A DNA stretch of 64,000 nucleotides from Xestospongia bergquistia (GCA_963965975.1 OZ014415.1:2981001-3045000); one strand, 5' to 3'; shown: positions 14,901-25,063, counted from the first letter of the stretch. A program made the numbers and translations. Notes: generated by a model from the letters alone, not told the origin.

Positions 14901-17360
14901 GGACAAACTAACTGTACTATCTACTTTACTATTCCATCCATTGCCTATACACCTGAGATATATCATATCAACTATATTGGTCTAGAATTACAGAATACTT
15001 TAACTACTAGTTTTAGTCTAGTGGGTACTGACAACATTACTGCTGTTAACTTGATGTATCAGATCACATTGACTGGTCTAGAGGAAGCTAACACTTATAA
15101 CTTCACTGTTGTATCTACTAACTGTATTGGTAATACTAGTAGTGAAACAATAAACTTCTCAACTCTACCAGCATGTAAGATTATTTTGTTGTTTTGAAAT
15201 TTAAAATGTTTGATTTCTTTCAGTACCAGTTGCTCCTCCAAGGAACCTTATCAACACAACTTTTCTTCCACGTAGTGTTGCACTAGACTGGGATCCACCA
15301 GTTAGAGTAGATCAAAATGGAGAAATAGTAGGATATAACTTGACTTGTATACAAACCAATGGACCTCAAGTCTCTGGACTGACAGCTACTCAGAGTTCTC
15401 CAGAGACAATGTTCACTATTCCAGTATTAGTACCATTTACTGAGTACACTTGTAGACTGTCATCTATTAATGTTGTGGGTGAAGGACCAGATGCGCAGTA
15501 TACCTTTACAACAGCTCAAGATAGTAAGTTCACATCGTAATATCATTTATTATTCTCCAATAGGACCAGATGATGTTCCTCAAGACTTTATTTCCATTCC
15601 AATAAAGACTGATGTGACATTTAACTGGAGACACCCAGCTATTCCTAATGGCATTATCACAAAATATAGATTAGTTGTTGTAGTTAATTTAGGTGCCAAC
15701 ATTTTTAGAATCATAACTGAATTGATAGATGTGACTCGTAACCAAGATGCAGTGTCCATAACAGTCAGAGGATTCTCTACCTACCAGAATTACACTGCTA
15801 CTGTTTCAGCTACTACAGTAGTTGGATATGGACCTAGTGCTGCTACTGAAGGAAGAACTGATCCTGATAGTAAGTATGTATTATTTACTATCCCTTTTTT
15901 ATACATTTCTCTAGTATCCTCTGAACCAATTCTTATTGTTATACCAGTTATTATTAGCAATATCGTTGTTGCTAACACAATACCTGTAGTTAATGACACT
16001 GCTGTTAACCTTACTTGGTCTCCACCAATCACACCTAATGGATATATTAGTAGTTATAATATTGATATTACTGGCGGAGTTATTATGTCATTAACAGTTA
16101 CTGCTGATCCTCAATTAAATTCTTATACTCAGACTATTGGAGGACTACGTAAGCCTAATGCATTACTAACTAGTAAATATATTGTCTCCATAGGTCCAGG
16201 TGTCCCTTACTATATATCAATTGGAGCAGTCAATGAACTAGGAGAAGGTAACATTACATCAGTTACTGTCTTCACTAAAACTGAAAGTATGTATAAGTAT
16301 AATTTTATTGTCATAATATTTACTTACATTTTGCTATAGCTCCCAATATTAGTCCTACTGACATTACAACACGAAGGTCATCTGATGGTACATCTATTGT
16401 CATTGTATGGAGGAAAGTGTCACTAGAAGAAGCTCATGGTTTCTTTGAGTATATTATAGTATTACATGCTGTCAACAGTAGACGTAGACAATCAAGTGAT
16501 ATAACTGTACATGTTCCATTTAATAAGACATCTATCAATGTAACTGGTCTAAATCCTCAATTAACATACACGCTTACTATGAGAATAATAATACAAAATG
16601 AAAGAGGGGTAAGTATAGAAGGACCTACAACTATACCAATAAGGATCTTGTTACATGGTAAGTACTATCCTATACAATCATATACAACTACTTTTTTATA
16701 CATTTCAGTAACAACACCATTGTTGCCTGCATCTACTGATGAGAATTCCAGTACTGGATTTATAATTGTTCTAACAGTGACAAATGCTATAACATTGATA
16801 GTTATAACGGTATCAATACTTATTGTAGTCTTTGTCATAATGTCAAAGAAAAAGAAATCAAATAGTTATAATCTGAGATCAAGGTATGAACTAAATTTGT
16901 TATCAAGTACTTAATATATGTCCATGTAGACAAGAAAGGGAGAATATTGCCATGACTGTTAGTCCAACTTATGGTTTACACAGTTCACAGTTAGTTTTGT
17001 TTCTAATATTCATCTATATTGACATAATATTTCTAATGCAGAACTTCAGAACCAATATATGACAATCTTCCTGATGATCCAGTGTATGAGACACCAGTAG
17101 TCAACAATAATGTACCAGTGATAACAGAGAGAGATTATGTTAACACAAAACCTAAAGAATCTCAGGAAATGGGACCAGTACATACACTAAATGAGCAACT
17201 ACATGATGAGTTGCCTAATATGGAGTATGAAACACAGATAGTCAACAATATTGTACCAGTGATTACAGAGAGTGATTATGTTAATACAAAACCTACAGAA
17301 TCTCAGCAAATGGACTCAAGACATATTTATGTTAATGTTGATAATGAACATGATAATTAG
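1..17360 (+). CDS. Giant Ig/FN3 repeat transmembrane receptor, 3' part (43 exons)
   Basis: Probable cell-surface adhesion or recognition receptor; ligand unknown. I joined 43 exons using visible AG/GT sites. Every extracellular exon is phase 1 at both ends, and the coding sum is 14,280 bases (4,759 residues plus stop) with no internal stop. Order: E(partial)-F-A-G-H-FN-FN-FN, then A-B-C-D-E-F four times, then A-G-H-FN1-FN5, one membrane helix and a cytoplasmic tail. Ig exons show the two cysteines with a DxGxYxC-type F strand (for example DTGTYTCQ, SDAGQYTCQ). FN3 exons show LxWxPP and the terminal GEGP/GYGPS turn. Many NxS/T sites are present. The 5' end, with the signal peptide, lies outside the window. 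Introns are about 45-150 bp, except about 340 bp at 2,981-3,317 and about 170 bp at 3,624-3,797. Two adjacent genes cannot be ruled out: a first ending near 2,980 and a second starting near 3,318. The frame continuity makes one gene more likely. It resembles metazoan Ig/FN3 receptors generally; I cannot name an ortholog. Confidence 0.85.
3318..5846 (+). repeat. Six-Ig cassette 1 (A-B-C-D-E-F)
   Basis: Exons: A 3318-3623, B 3798-4160, C 4218-4559, D 4613-5005, E 5058-5426, F 5484-5846. This is the most diverged cassette. Its A exon is short (306 bp against 345 bp in the others) and matches only at the start (IPAPKINVITTGTGTVGESY) and around the cysteines. Its D exon has an extra proline-rich stretch (IQPPLDPPPGYF) before the last strand. 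The intron between A and B (3624-3797) is longer than in the later cassettes. Ig cysteines are present in all six; in E the usual core tryptophan is replaced (TIEIMVIN). Confidence 0.85.
5948..8356 (+). repeat. Six-Ig cassette 2 (A-B-C-D-E-F)
   Basis: Exons: A 5948-6292, B 6337-6699, C 6758-7099, D 7153-7521, E 7568-7936, F 7994-8356. Exon lengths are 345, 363, 342, 369, 369 and 363 bp. The start lies 2,510 bp before that of cassette 3. The E and F exons and the intron between them are almost identical to those of cassette 3, so the two diverged very recently or have been homogenised. Confidence 0.88.
8458..10854 (+). repeat. Six-Ig cassette 3 (A-B-C-D-E-F)
   Basis: Exons: A 8458-8802, B 8847-9209, C 9266-9601, D 9651-10019, E 10066-10434, F 10492-10854. 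The C exon is two codons shorter than in cassettes 1 and 2, with the segment before the core tryptophan reading HDPSAVIWSYD. A and B are nearly identical to A and B of cassette 4, including introns. The B exon has an extra cysteine after the core tryptophan (VEWSCNGG), shared only with cassette 4. That gives B three cysteines. Confidence 0.88.
10954..13346 (+). repeat. Six-Ig cassette 4 (A-B-C-D-E-F)
   Basis: Exons: A 10954-11298, B 11343-11705, C 11763-12095, D 12142-12510, E 12559-12927, F 12984-13346. C is the shortest of its type (333 bp) because of an in-frame loss in the C'-E region (GTQKIDNDATIGN). Its donor is gtatgt, where the others use gtaagt or gtaagc. E ends in a diverged stretch (DGQFVNEDYELIVD) and uses a gtgagt donor like cassette 1. 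The cassette is therefore a mosaic: its 5' half resembles cassette 3 and its 3' half resembles cassette 1. Confidence 0.88.
13449..16657 (+). repeat. Membrane-proximal block A-G-H-FN1-FN2-FN3-FN4-FN5
   Basis: Exons: A 13449-13793, G 13942-14328, H 14468-14803, FN1 14857-15174, FN2 15224-15523, FN3 15564-15869, FN4 15915-16286, FN5 16340-16657. G and H are the Ig types TPYLDVTLSRQSDYLAGSE and FTAVPDSFLGLE, with DSGLYTC and DSGTYSC. FN4 (NLTWSPPITPNGYI) and FN5 (IVIVWRKVSLEEAHG) have no counterpart after 2,980. The A exon uses the unusual donor gtaggt. This block is the stalk between the Ig array and the membrane. Confidence 0.85.
16709..17360 (+). other. Transmembrane and cytoplasmic-tail exons of the receptor
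   Basis: Exons 16709-16883, 16930-16989 and 17042-17360. The first carries about 25 hydrophobic residues (GFIIVLTVTNAITLIVITV...) followed by a SKKKK stop-transfer. It ends in phase 2, so the tail exons differ in phase from the ectodomain exons. The tail has many tyrosines: IYDNL, VYETP, DYVNTKP, EYETQ, DYVNTKP and IYVNV. Four fit the YxN pattern bound by Grb2-type SH2 domains once phosphorylated (established family knowledge; its use here is inference). The module around VYETP...DYVNTKPKESQEM is repeated 47 residues later as EYETQ...DYVNTKPTESQQM. No kinase, phosphatase or TIR domain is present, and no classical ITIM or ITAM. Confidence 0.8.
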
Positions 17361-17687
17361 AGGATATTAATATATTTTTACACTTTAATGTATGTAGTTA
17401 CCATGTATTTTCTTTTATAGTAATGTTAATTTCATGTTTTGTACATATAATTGTTTTATAAGAGACTTTATATCTACTGATGAGTGCCACAGAAATATTT
17501 TAAAGTAAAGATGAAACTGTTAGGTTAAAAAAAGTGTTTGTAAAATGTAATATATCATCTATACGAGTAGATGCATATTAATATATTAATATTTATTATT
17601 ATTAATATTATATGATAAAAGACAATATTATCTCGATATAAAAGAGTAGCTATAAAGGTAATACTTCTTTTTAACTTTTAAAAAAGA

Positions 17688-17693
17688 AATAAA
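17688..17693 (+). terminator. Candidate poly(A) signal of the receptor gene
   Basis: AATAAA lies about 330 bp after the stop codon at 17,360, in an AT-rich 3' region. The motif occurs by chance in such sequence, so this is only a candidate. Confidence 0.35.
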
Positions 17694-19000
17694 ATATATG
17701 CCTATTCATCGCATTTTGTTGTGCAACATGGACGGATGAATGCACGGATTCATTAATCTACAAGCCTGTCATCCTTTCGTCTTGTTCCGTGGACGCCGTC
17801 TATACACAATCAAGCTCCTGTGTTACCCCATATGCATGACTACTTATCCAACTTGTGTTACGACTCAATTACAGATACTCAACTGTCAGAAGATGACTCA
17901 TATACATATGTAGTTTATGTAGAACCTTAGTTATACAACTGCTGTTTTAATTGTGTTTGCTGTGGACAGTAACTAAAAAAAACAAAAGAATGTTTCATTT
18001 ATAGCGTTTATTTTACAAGTTAATTTCTTTACATACACAATAATATGAATGTTCTTATAATTACATATCATTGATTGTAAAAGTGGTTGGTTAATTACAC
18101 AGTACATGTATTAGATCATTTACGTCACAATAATACATTACATTAAACAACTAACAATGTAGAATGTTCACTCAAATTGTGAATTGTATATCAATACACT
18201 ATTATGCATATATATGAAGGAGTGCATATTTGTCATTGCTTTGGTTATTATCATAATGCCACTTAAAGCATTTTGACAACAACATATGTTAGTATTGTTA
18301 TTTTATTGGTCAAACAACCTATCAATTTAATTTAACAGTTACACTTTCTCTAATAACTTTAACAAACACTCTTATTTATTCTATCTCTAAATTACATATT
18401 TGGTTCTATGATATTAAATAGAATTTTCAATTGATGATAATTAATAGCATCAGGTGTCAAAGTGCTAAAAACTATTCTAATTATTATATAAATAAATTAA
18501 GTAGTTTTCAATCCTTTTATTTAATTTTCTATGATAGAACAAATTACTAAAATAAAATATCAGACATTCCTAGTCATTAGATCAATTAAACGTTGTATCA
18601 AAATTTAAATATTATTAAATTAGTGGATCCCACTCAATTTTCGTTGCATGAAGAATTTTGTCATTTGGAAAACAAGTAAGTGAGGGCCATAGGGATAGGA
18701 TAAAGGGAGTCTAGAGAGCTCAGGTCTCCCAGCATGGACGCTAAGTACTAACACAACATTAGAAACAACTCTATTGTTTAGACCTTTAGCACTTAACCTG
18801 TTGATTAATTACCACTTATTATATAAGATGATCATTTAGTTGTCTATCCATCCATCTGTTCATCTGTGACAACCATACCCACACTAGCCTATTACACAGC
18901 TCCTTATTTTGCTTTTCAGTAAGTGCTGATTTGCTGTTAATAAATCAATATGGCTAACATCATCTTTGTCAGTTACAACAACAGGTGTCTAAAATAATAT
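17694..19000. other. Intergenic AT-rich region, no gene seen
   Basis: There is no open frame of note and no recognisable domain on either strand. Around 17,700-17,900 the composition is locally less AT-rich, which may mark an old transposon remnant, but I could not identify one. Confidence 0.5.
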
Positions 19001-19048
19001 AACAAATGTGTGTGTGTTCATGCATTTATTCACCTGTCCAATTGTCCA

Positions 19049-19183
19049 TCCTCTTACTACATCCAACTGTATATACCCTCTGTTCTGTCGGAGACTCATT
19101 TGGTCTTTTCCATCCGGCTAAACGTGGTGACAAAGACTGTGGAGGATTTAGACTCTCCCTCTGGGTTTTCAAAATATATTCCA
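19049..19183 (+). other. Exon-like ORF, faintly VWA5A-like
   Basis: One frame reads IPSVLSETHLVFSIRLNVV then TKTVEDLDSPSGFSKYIPV and stops at a good donor (gtaagt at 19,184). The pattern of hydrophobic strand, SPSG turn and Y-P-V resembles the stretch after the VIT domain in VWA5A-like proteins. That is a weak resemblance by eye only. No neighbouring VIT or VWA exon is visible, so it is an isolated exon relic or chance. The start is uncertain because no clear acceptor is seen. Confidence 0.2.
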
Positions 19184-19377
19184 GTAAGTGCAATTTTTTT
19201 CCTTTGTCTCTTGCTTTCCCTCCAGAATTCTTGTGACAAATTGCAAATAGATAAGGGACATTGTCTAAACTTATTCATTTATCTGTTGACTTCCAAATAT
19301 GTTGGAACTGGAGTAATAATAATGAAAGTAGAAGAAATTTGTCAATAAAATTAAATAATTTCTTTATTAGAAACAAC

Positions 19378-19401
19378 AATGTTATTGTTAACAATAACAT
19401 T
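19378..19401. repeat. 24-bp perfect palindrome followed by a hairpin
   Basis: A perfect 24-bp palindrome centred on GTTAAC is followed at once (19,407-19,442) by ten-base arms TATCCCATAC and GTATGGGATA around a short loop. Function unknown; it may be the end of a small mobile element. Confidence 0.5.
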
Positions 19402-19795
19402 TTTTATCCCATACAAGTCTAACATTAGAGTTGTATGGGATAGAAAGTATGACAGGATCTTCAAAATAACCACAAAATGTTACATTTCAACAACTATCTG
19501 GAGTAGACATGGGAGCAAATTCAACAGGCATGATCATTGTCACAGGAACGACATACTTACTATTCATAACATCTGATTTAGTTAATTAAAGTGACCATGT
19601 GTTAACACTGATCGATGGCTCTCTATTGTTCACTCATGTGACTTTACTATAGACTGTGAGTATAATGAAATGATATTAAAGGTAAGACAGTCTCTTAATT
19701 TAGTAAATACTAAACATTATATATTGTTATACATTCGCTATTTTAATTTGATGATGAAAAAAAGTAATATTCTATTGTCTTGTCTTTTTTGATGT

Positions 19796-20230
19796 AAGGC
19801 ATGTACGATATACCATTCAGAAATAGGAGAACATTTGATGTTAACACAGTTCCTATTGAATGTAAGTGAAAGTAAAGCAATTTATGTTTAATTAAAGATT
19901 ACTGAAAATAAAAACTTACTTATATTCATTCTTCTCATTGATAATGTTGAATGAGCTCTACTTTAACTACTCTCATATTGTAAAGTATTTCCTAGTTTAC
20001 TTTTTTTTGATGCCTTCAGAGTTTGAATCATCAATCAGAGTCACTAAAAAGACAACAGGAATAAGCCAAATCAGTTTTCATATCATTACTAACTAAGGCA
20101 TATCAATTAGGAACACCAGATTGCCAGTTATTGAATGACCAAGGTTGTCATGAATATATAATATACCTATTCCAGTGGAAGCATTCTCATTTTTAGATGT
20201 TTCTCTTTTCCTCAGTAAGTATTTAGCTTT
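19796..20230. repeat. Dispersed repeat, copy also at 54,010-54,440
   Basis: Several stretches match 54,010-54,440 in the same order and orientation: GGCATGTA followed by ACATTTGATGTTAACAC, then TTCCTATTGAATGTAAGT, then ATCAATCAGAGTCACTAAAA and AATAAGCCAAATCAGTTT. No protein is recognisable in either copy. Confidence 0.6.
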
Positions 20231-20591
20231 AAAATAATCTAATCTTTTATTAACTTAGAACCAAGAGGATCTCATAAGTGATGAAAAGTCTAGTGTTGCC
20301 AACCCTTTCTTAAGAACAAAGGGAATGCCAGACTAAGAAGTGAAAGAATACCATGTGGAAAAAAATATTCATAAATTTGAAGGGAGAGTATTTTTAGAAG
20401 AAGATATACAAGTCAAAAAAGAAATCCTAATAGAGATATAATTAAATTACTTTAATAGGCTAGTTTATATATTAAGATAAAGTATGTGTTCAACAATTAT
20501 AGATAAGGAAATTACACAAACATCAAAACTATATTGAGAACTTCCTGGCCACCATTTTCTTACTGTTTAACGTATGTTGCAATGCAGAAAT

Positions 20592-20671
20592 ACCAATTTT
20601 CTTCATATAATGAACCAGATCAACTGCTCTTTCAAAATCAAGTCCATTAATGAAAGAATTGGGTGGGATGA
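20592..20671 (-). pseudogene. Fragment of GT10 fucosyltransferase
   Basis: About 80 bp match the two fucosyltransferase genes over the region encoding PPNSFINGLDF and the following YMKKIG. It ends abruptly at the base after GGGTGGGATG. It lies 2.1 kb from the 3' end of the intact gene at 22,796-24,055, in the same orientation. It is a relic of a third copy. TGTTGCAATGCAG flanks it on both sides (20,576 and 20,674), which suggests a short insertion or template switch. Confidence 0.7.
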
Positions 20672-20687
20672 TATGTTGCAATGCAGG

Positions 20688-20725
20688 AATACATTATTTT
20701 TGAAATATTTCAAAAATAATGTATT
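20688..20725. repeat. 38-bp perfect palindrome
   Basis: An exact 38-bp palindrome with AATACATT and AATGTATT at its ends and GAAATATTTC at the centre, directly beside the fucosyltransferase fragment. AT-rich palindromes of this length are prone to breakage, so it may mark the rearrangement that made the fragment. Confidence 0.6.
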
Positions 20726-21265
20726 TCTTCGTGTAATATATGTATAATAATAATGTATTTCAATATATATTAAATAGTAAGAAAATTCTATCTTTGAACA
20801 TAGTACCGTTTGAAAGGACTTTATAACAAAATGATCAATAAAACATATTAACATCTCAATCACATGATCACCTGCAACTATGCAGATCTAGTACATTCCA
20901 ATGATGTAATTCATCCAATATTAGCTTCTTGTGACTTATGAATGTGAATAAACTATACACATGATACACAAGATGATGGGGAGGTCACTTACAATGGGAA
21001 GACAACAATTGCTATTTCCAATTACACACTATCTTCTTTACTTACCCTCTATTTTCAGAGATGCTGCACTGGTCCAAGTAGATGGTCTAAAAGTTCCTAT
21101 GATAATGAATACATCACATATAAGAGTACATTCAGATGTATTAAAGGTACTATAATGTTCTTATAAGTTCTTACTAGTATAGAGCTGTCATCACAAACAA
21201 TATCCTCAATAGAAATGGTGAGTTATTTTAACATCGTCTTTATTTATTACGAAAATGTTACTATA

Positions 21266-21574
21266 TAGTTGATGGAGTACAGCAGAGGTGGAAGGTTTGT
21301 CAGAGAAATTAAAAAGAAGAAGAAACCATCAGGCAGTGCTGCCAAGAGTACTGTGTCATGGAAACTTCTAGAGCATATGATGTTTCTTCAGGACTTCATA
21401 AGACACAGAAAGTGAGTAATTATTAATAGTCAATAAAGAAATCGCAGTTCTTTTACTACAATAGGTAATGTTGACTTGACTGAAGAACCTGAGGCACAAG
21501 AAAGTTTGGAGTCATCAGAGCTCGAGTCACAAATCACAGAGTCTCAAGAGAATCCTATGACACCGTCATCTTGA
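21266..21574 (+). pseudogene. Harbinger-type MADF/Myb-like protein, fragment
   Basis: The frame RFVREIKKKKKPSGSAAKST followed by SWKLLEHMMFLQDFIRHRK matches the C-terminal half of a MADF (Myb/SANT-like) domain, the DNA-binding partner encoded by PIF/Harbinger transposons. The preceding QRWK is in a different frame, so bases are missing at the conserved LRD motif. A gtgagt donor follows the RHRK codons. A possible second exon encodes an acidic tail ending PMTPSS before a TGA at 21,572-21,574, but its phase does not fit the first exon. The gene is broken. Its 3' end overlaps the stop of the converging transposase fragment by nine bases. Confidence 0.55.
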
Positions 21575-21832
21575 TGGTCTTTTAAGATATTCACGAGAGA
21601 GCACATTCCACAAAGCATCGCAAGTGCTATCAATAATGCAACAAACAGTTGAGTGACCAACTCTGTAGCTAAATGAAATGGTCTGCATGGAATCACCAGT
21701 CACCAAATACCGTAAGGTAATTGCAATTGCAAGTTGTTCATCAGCTTGAATTGGTTGACAAAAGGATGTTGTTTGACAGGTGATAGCAGGTCCTACCAAA
21801 CTCAACAAATGGGCAAACCTCTCAGGTGTCAT
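21566..21832 (-). pseudogene. PIF/Harbinger (HARBI1-like) transposase, N-terminal fragment
   Basis: An 88-residue frame beginning MTPERFAHLLSLVGPAI and containing LAIAITLRYLVTGDSMQTIS and VGHSTVCCIIDSTCDALW. This is the typical N-terminal helical region of Harbinger transposases (established family pattern: LxxLRFLATG...SxSFRIGxSTVxxII). The frame ends EYLKRPSR-stop before the DDE nuclease domain would begin, so the fragment cannot be catalytically active. It lies tail to tail with the MADF fragment; both are remnants of one element. Confidence 0.75.
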
Positions 21833-21949
21833 GTGAAAGTATATGACAATTTTAATTTTACTTTCTTAATCAATGGTAACCATAAATACATGTGATCGTA
21901 ACAGTGTGAATGGTCTTTCACAATTGGAATGCGTTATTACGCTACAGTT

Positions 21950-22795
21950 TGGAGCTGCCATCTTCATATACCCAAGCGGTTTTTGTACATATTAATATTT
22001 TAGGTCTATTCAACATTCGAATTGAATGCTAGCTTGGCTTGCTAGACTAAAACAATTCTTCTTCTCTTTCCCTCTGCCTCCCTTTCTCTCCTCCATTCCT
22101 TTGACAATAGTTGAAATGAACATAATCATGTCTAATGGTTCCTCCTCCTTAGAGTATTGGACCCAGACACTTATTTAAGCTTAATATGCATTGTATTTAA
22201 ATTAATTACTATGCAAACATGTAGTATCGAACCACATTCCACGCATTCCAATGAGGCAGTAAGCCTACTTTGCTTCTAGATCTTCCTCTGCCCATCAGCT
22301 TATCAAAATAGAGGAGGGGCTAGCTCACTAGATGTTGTAATGTATTATTTTTTTATATTGTCTTGTGTTTAATTTGAATTATTTATACATACTTATGAAT
22401 ACTATTACTCCTTTAGACTTTCTGTCCTTAAGTGATCTAAACATTGTATAAAGTATCCATATTGTTTTGAGCTTCTGTTATGTTGAATGTAAGTGTGTTT
22501 ATATTCAAACAAAGTTAACAACCATAACTAAGTAAATAAACCAGTGGCCTACATTTGCAATGTAATGACTATTTCTACAACACAGGAAACGTATACTCTG
22601 ATGCAAGTTATACACTTAGAAATTCAGAGTGTAAGATATAATATTAATTTCTCTTTGATGTATGCATTTTGTGTGTCTTACAAATAGTCAGTATCTATTT
22701 TCAAATATTAACCCACTATAGGAGGTCTACAGTAATATGTTTTATATAAAACTGACACTCCATTCAAATGATGGGAAATGAACTCATTTTAAAAC
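21950..22795. repeat. 3' flank of fucosyltransferase copy 1 (segmental duplication)
   Basis: This matches 42,900-44,180 with substitutions and indels. Shared landmarks are CAAGCGGTTTTTGTAC, TTGAATGCTAGCTTGGCTTG, the CT-rich stretch, AATGAGGCAGTAAGCCTACT and GGAGGGGCTAGCTCACTAG. No gene is recognisable. The similarity shows that the fucosyltransferase was duplicated together with about 0.85 kb of downstream DNA. Confidence 0.75.
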
Positions 22796-24055
22796 TCACA
22801 TGTATTTACTATCAGAAATGATGCTGTTATTTTTCCATGTTTGATATCGTTTACAGTCATATTTCACACCATACCATTGTTCAATATCATCATATACTTT
22901 TATAGATTGATTAGGCTCATACAGTTTGTTGCACACATCACAAGGAATACGATAGGTCCCACCATCTATTAAAGACCACTCATCTCTCCATTCAAACAAC
23001 CTATTATAAAGTTGAGGATCACTGCCAATTTTCTTCATATAATCAGCCAGATCAATTGCTCTTTTAAAATCAAGTCCATTAATGAAAGAATTGGGTGGGA
23101 TGACTTCAGGATTTGATAGATTTGCTCCTGACATTATCACTGGAACTATTTCATTCTTTAAAGCATTTCTGTATGTTTTTTCTGTAATATAATCTTCACA
23201 TATATTATTCTCAAAAGCCAAATAAAACTTGTACATAGGTAACAAAGAGAAGCAGTTTGGTTTACATGGTTTTCCACAATTACCATAAACATCAACATCA
23301 ATATGTTTTTTTAACTCCATTACTGCATATAAACGAGGACGTACACAGTTACTTATAAAAGTAATAGCTGTTTTATTTCTGTTTTCAAGATAATTTCTAT
23401 TAGAATCATAACCACCTTTAAACTTTCCAGGAACTACATAGGCATAACTTTGCCTAATATCTGAACTAAACTTGTATGTCATTGTCCAGTTAAATAGAGA
23501 TCTGGAATATGACATAAACTCATGATATCCATAAATATGTGGTGGCGGCTCTTGACTGAAGAAAATCCATCTTTGCTCTGGTAGTCGACTCATATTACTA
23601 GCACAAATAATACTTTTTAATATATACACTTCAGCAATATGAAAAACTACAGCACTGCTATTTGAATAAAGATTCTTGTCACCAGTAAGAAAACACTTGT
23701 TTTGGTTTGGTCCACATGTTATTGGCCTACTATTTCCAAGTGATTTAACAAAATTTATTCCAAACCAAGTTGTCCATAATAAAATGATTTTCCCATTGCT
23801 AACAACTGTAGTCATATTATCAGAAATTGAAGTACTTGGATGACTACAATAATAAGTTTTCTTAACGGGAAGTACTTTCTGCTGGATAATATTTTGAAAT
23901 GTTGTGTTATCAGGATGACTTTGTGATAGCGGCCGAAGAGATACAGCGTTCAAGTTGACGTACACGTACATAAACGATCCCACCAAAGTCAGAACGAACA
24001 GGATTAGAATCTTTATTAATTTTATTTTAAAGAATTCGAAATTAATATACATCAT
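22796..24055 (-). CDS. Alpha-1,3-fucosyltransferase-like (GT10), copy 1
   Basis: Intact 419-residue, single-exon gene. It probably transfers fucose from GDP-fucose onto N-acetylglucosamine-type glycans in the Golgi lumen. Residues about 12-33 form one hydrophobic segment (KILILFVLTLVGSFMYVYV), so it is a type II membrane protein with a short basic cytosolic end. The N-lobe carries WIFFSQEPPPHIYGY and FNWTMTYKFSSDI (about 187-200). The C-lobe carries the GT10 signature YKFYLAFENNICEDYITEK and YRNALKNEIVPVIMSG (about 275-310), then PPNSFINGLDF. Length and motif order fit animal GT10 enzymes. Several NxS/T sites are present. The start is taken at the first Met; an adjacent Met-Met makes it uncertain by one codon. 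The acceptor type cannot be read from sequence. Confidence 0.9.
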   Translation of the reverse strand: MMYINFEFFKIKLIKILILFVLTLVGSFMYVYVNLNAVSLRPLSQSHPDNTTFQNIIQQKVLPVKKTYYCSHPSTSISDNMTTVVSNGKIILLWTTWFGINFVKSLGNSRPITCGPNQNKCFLTGDKNLYSNSSAVVFHIAEVYILKSIICASNMSRLPEQRWIFFSQEPPPHIYGYHEFMSYSRSLFNWTMTYKFSSDIRQSYAYVVPGKFKGGYDSNRNYLENRNKTAITFISNCVRPRLYAVMELKKHIDVDVYGNCGKPCKPNCFSLLPMYKFYLAFENNICEDYITEKTYRNALKNEIVPVIMSGANLSNPEVIPPNSFINGLDFKRAIDLADYMKKIGSDPQLYNRLFEWRDEWSLIDGGTYRIPCDVCNKLYEPNQSIKVYDDIEQWYGVKYDCKRYQTWKNNSIISDSKYM

Positions 24056-24973
24056 GCATAGTAGACTCTGTGATCAATCTCTAAGTTTTCAATATCTAAC
24101 TTTTCTACTTACCTCGTTATTAATTTTTAATTAATCAACCGGAAGCGTATTATACACGAACCACAGTTGCCACGGTTAAACATGGCTATCTACAGAGCTA
24201 CAAATAAAAAGTTATTCAAATTTTTAAACCCTTTCCAATTATACCAACGCAATCAAGGCATGCACACTAGCTTTAAATGACGTTTCTTAGTCTAAACACG
24301 TGAAAATGTCTTTATACAATTTCTAGGCAATAAAACTCTGGATTTCTAGACATAGCTAATACCTGTTATGCCAGCAATGTGCTAAAATGTTTACTTAATT
24401 CACTCTTCTTTGCTATAGTGTCGTGTCATGCCAATATAGCTGATGTGCATTGTCTTGGTACTAATATAATTACTAATTAAAAACCTAAGCTAATATTAAA
24501 ACAATATCTTTTGGGTGAAAATATCAATAATAATATTCAAGATCACTTGAAAGTCATTACTATAACTATAATTTTAGTTATATATAACTAAAATTAATAT
24601 AGTATACTACATCATGTTACTTATTACAAACACTATTAAAACTCTACTCTTGTGTCCGCGAATGCATCACTGATGATAAAATAACTGTTTATATAACCAA
24701 GTGAGCTGATCATCACAATAGCAAATAGATACTATAAGTGAGTGAGTACCTGGCCATGGGTCATGAGACTAGATACTATGGTTGTCATAACTGTCATTTG
24801 TTAACTAATGATAAGAACAAACTAACACTACAAATTCTGTAGATTAGAGTATGACATTTACATGTAATAAAGTGTATACAATATAGAATATATACTGCAC
24901 TTAATATCAGGGTATAATAATACATTTATACACTTTATACATATATACAAACATACATACATACACACACATA

Positions 24974-25060
<87 letters not shown>
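24056..25060. repeat. 5' flank of fucosyltransferase copy 1, ending in a (TA)n tract
   Basis: This matches 45,437-46,290 in order. Part of it (about 24,600-24,920) also matches 58,440-58,780, so it contains a dispersed repeat with at least three copies here. From about 24,971 to 25,060 the sequence is almost pure TA dinucleotide repeat. The 73-residue Tyr-Ile frame across it is meaningless. The fucosyltransferase promoter should lie in the first few hundred bases, but I see no clear motif. Confidence 0.65.

Positions 25061-25063
<3 letters not shown>

Noticed and set aside
17042-17360. ITIM or ITAM signalling motifs in the receptor tail
   Set aside because: Only YDNL has a YxxL core, and its -2 residue is Pro; no paired YxxL/I spacing is present. 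YxN motifs fit better.
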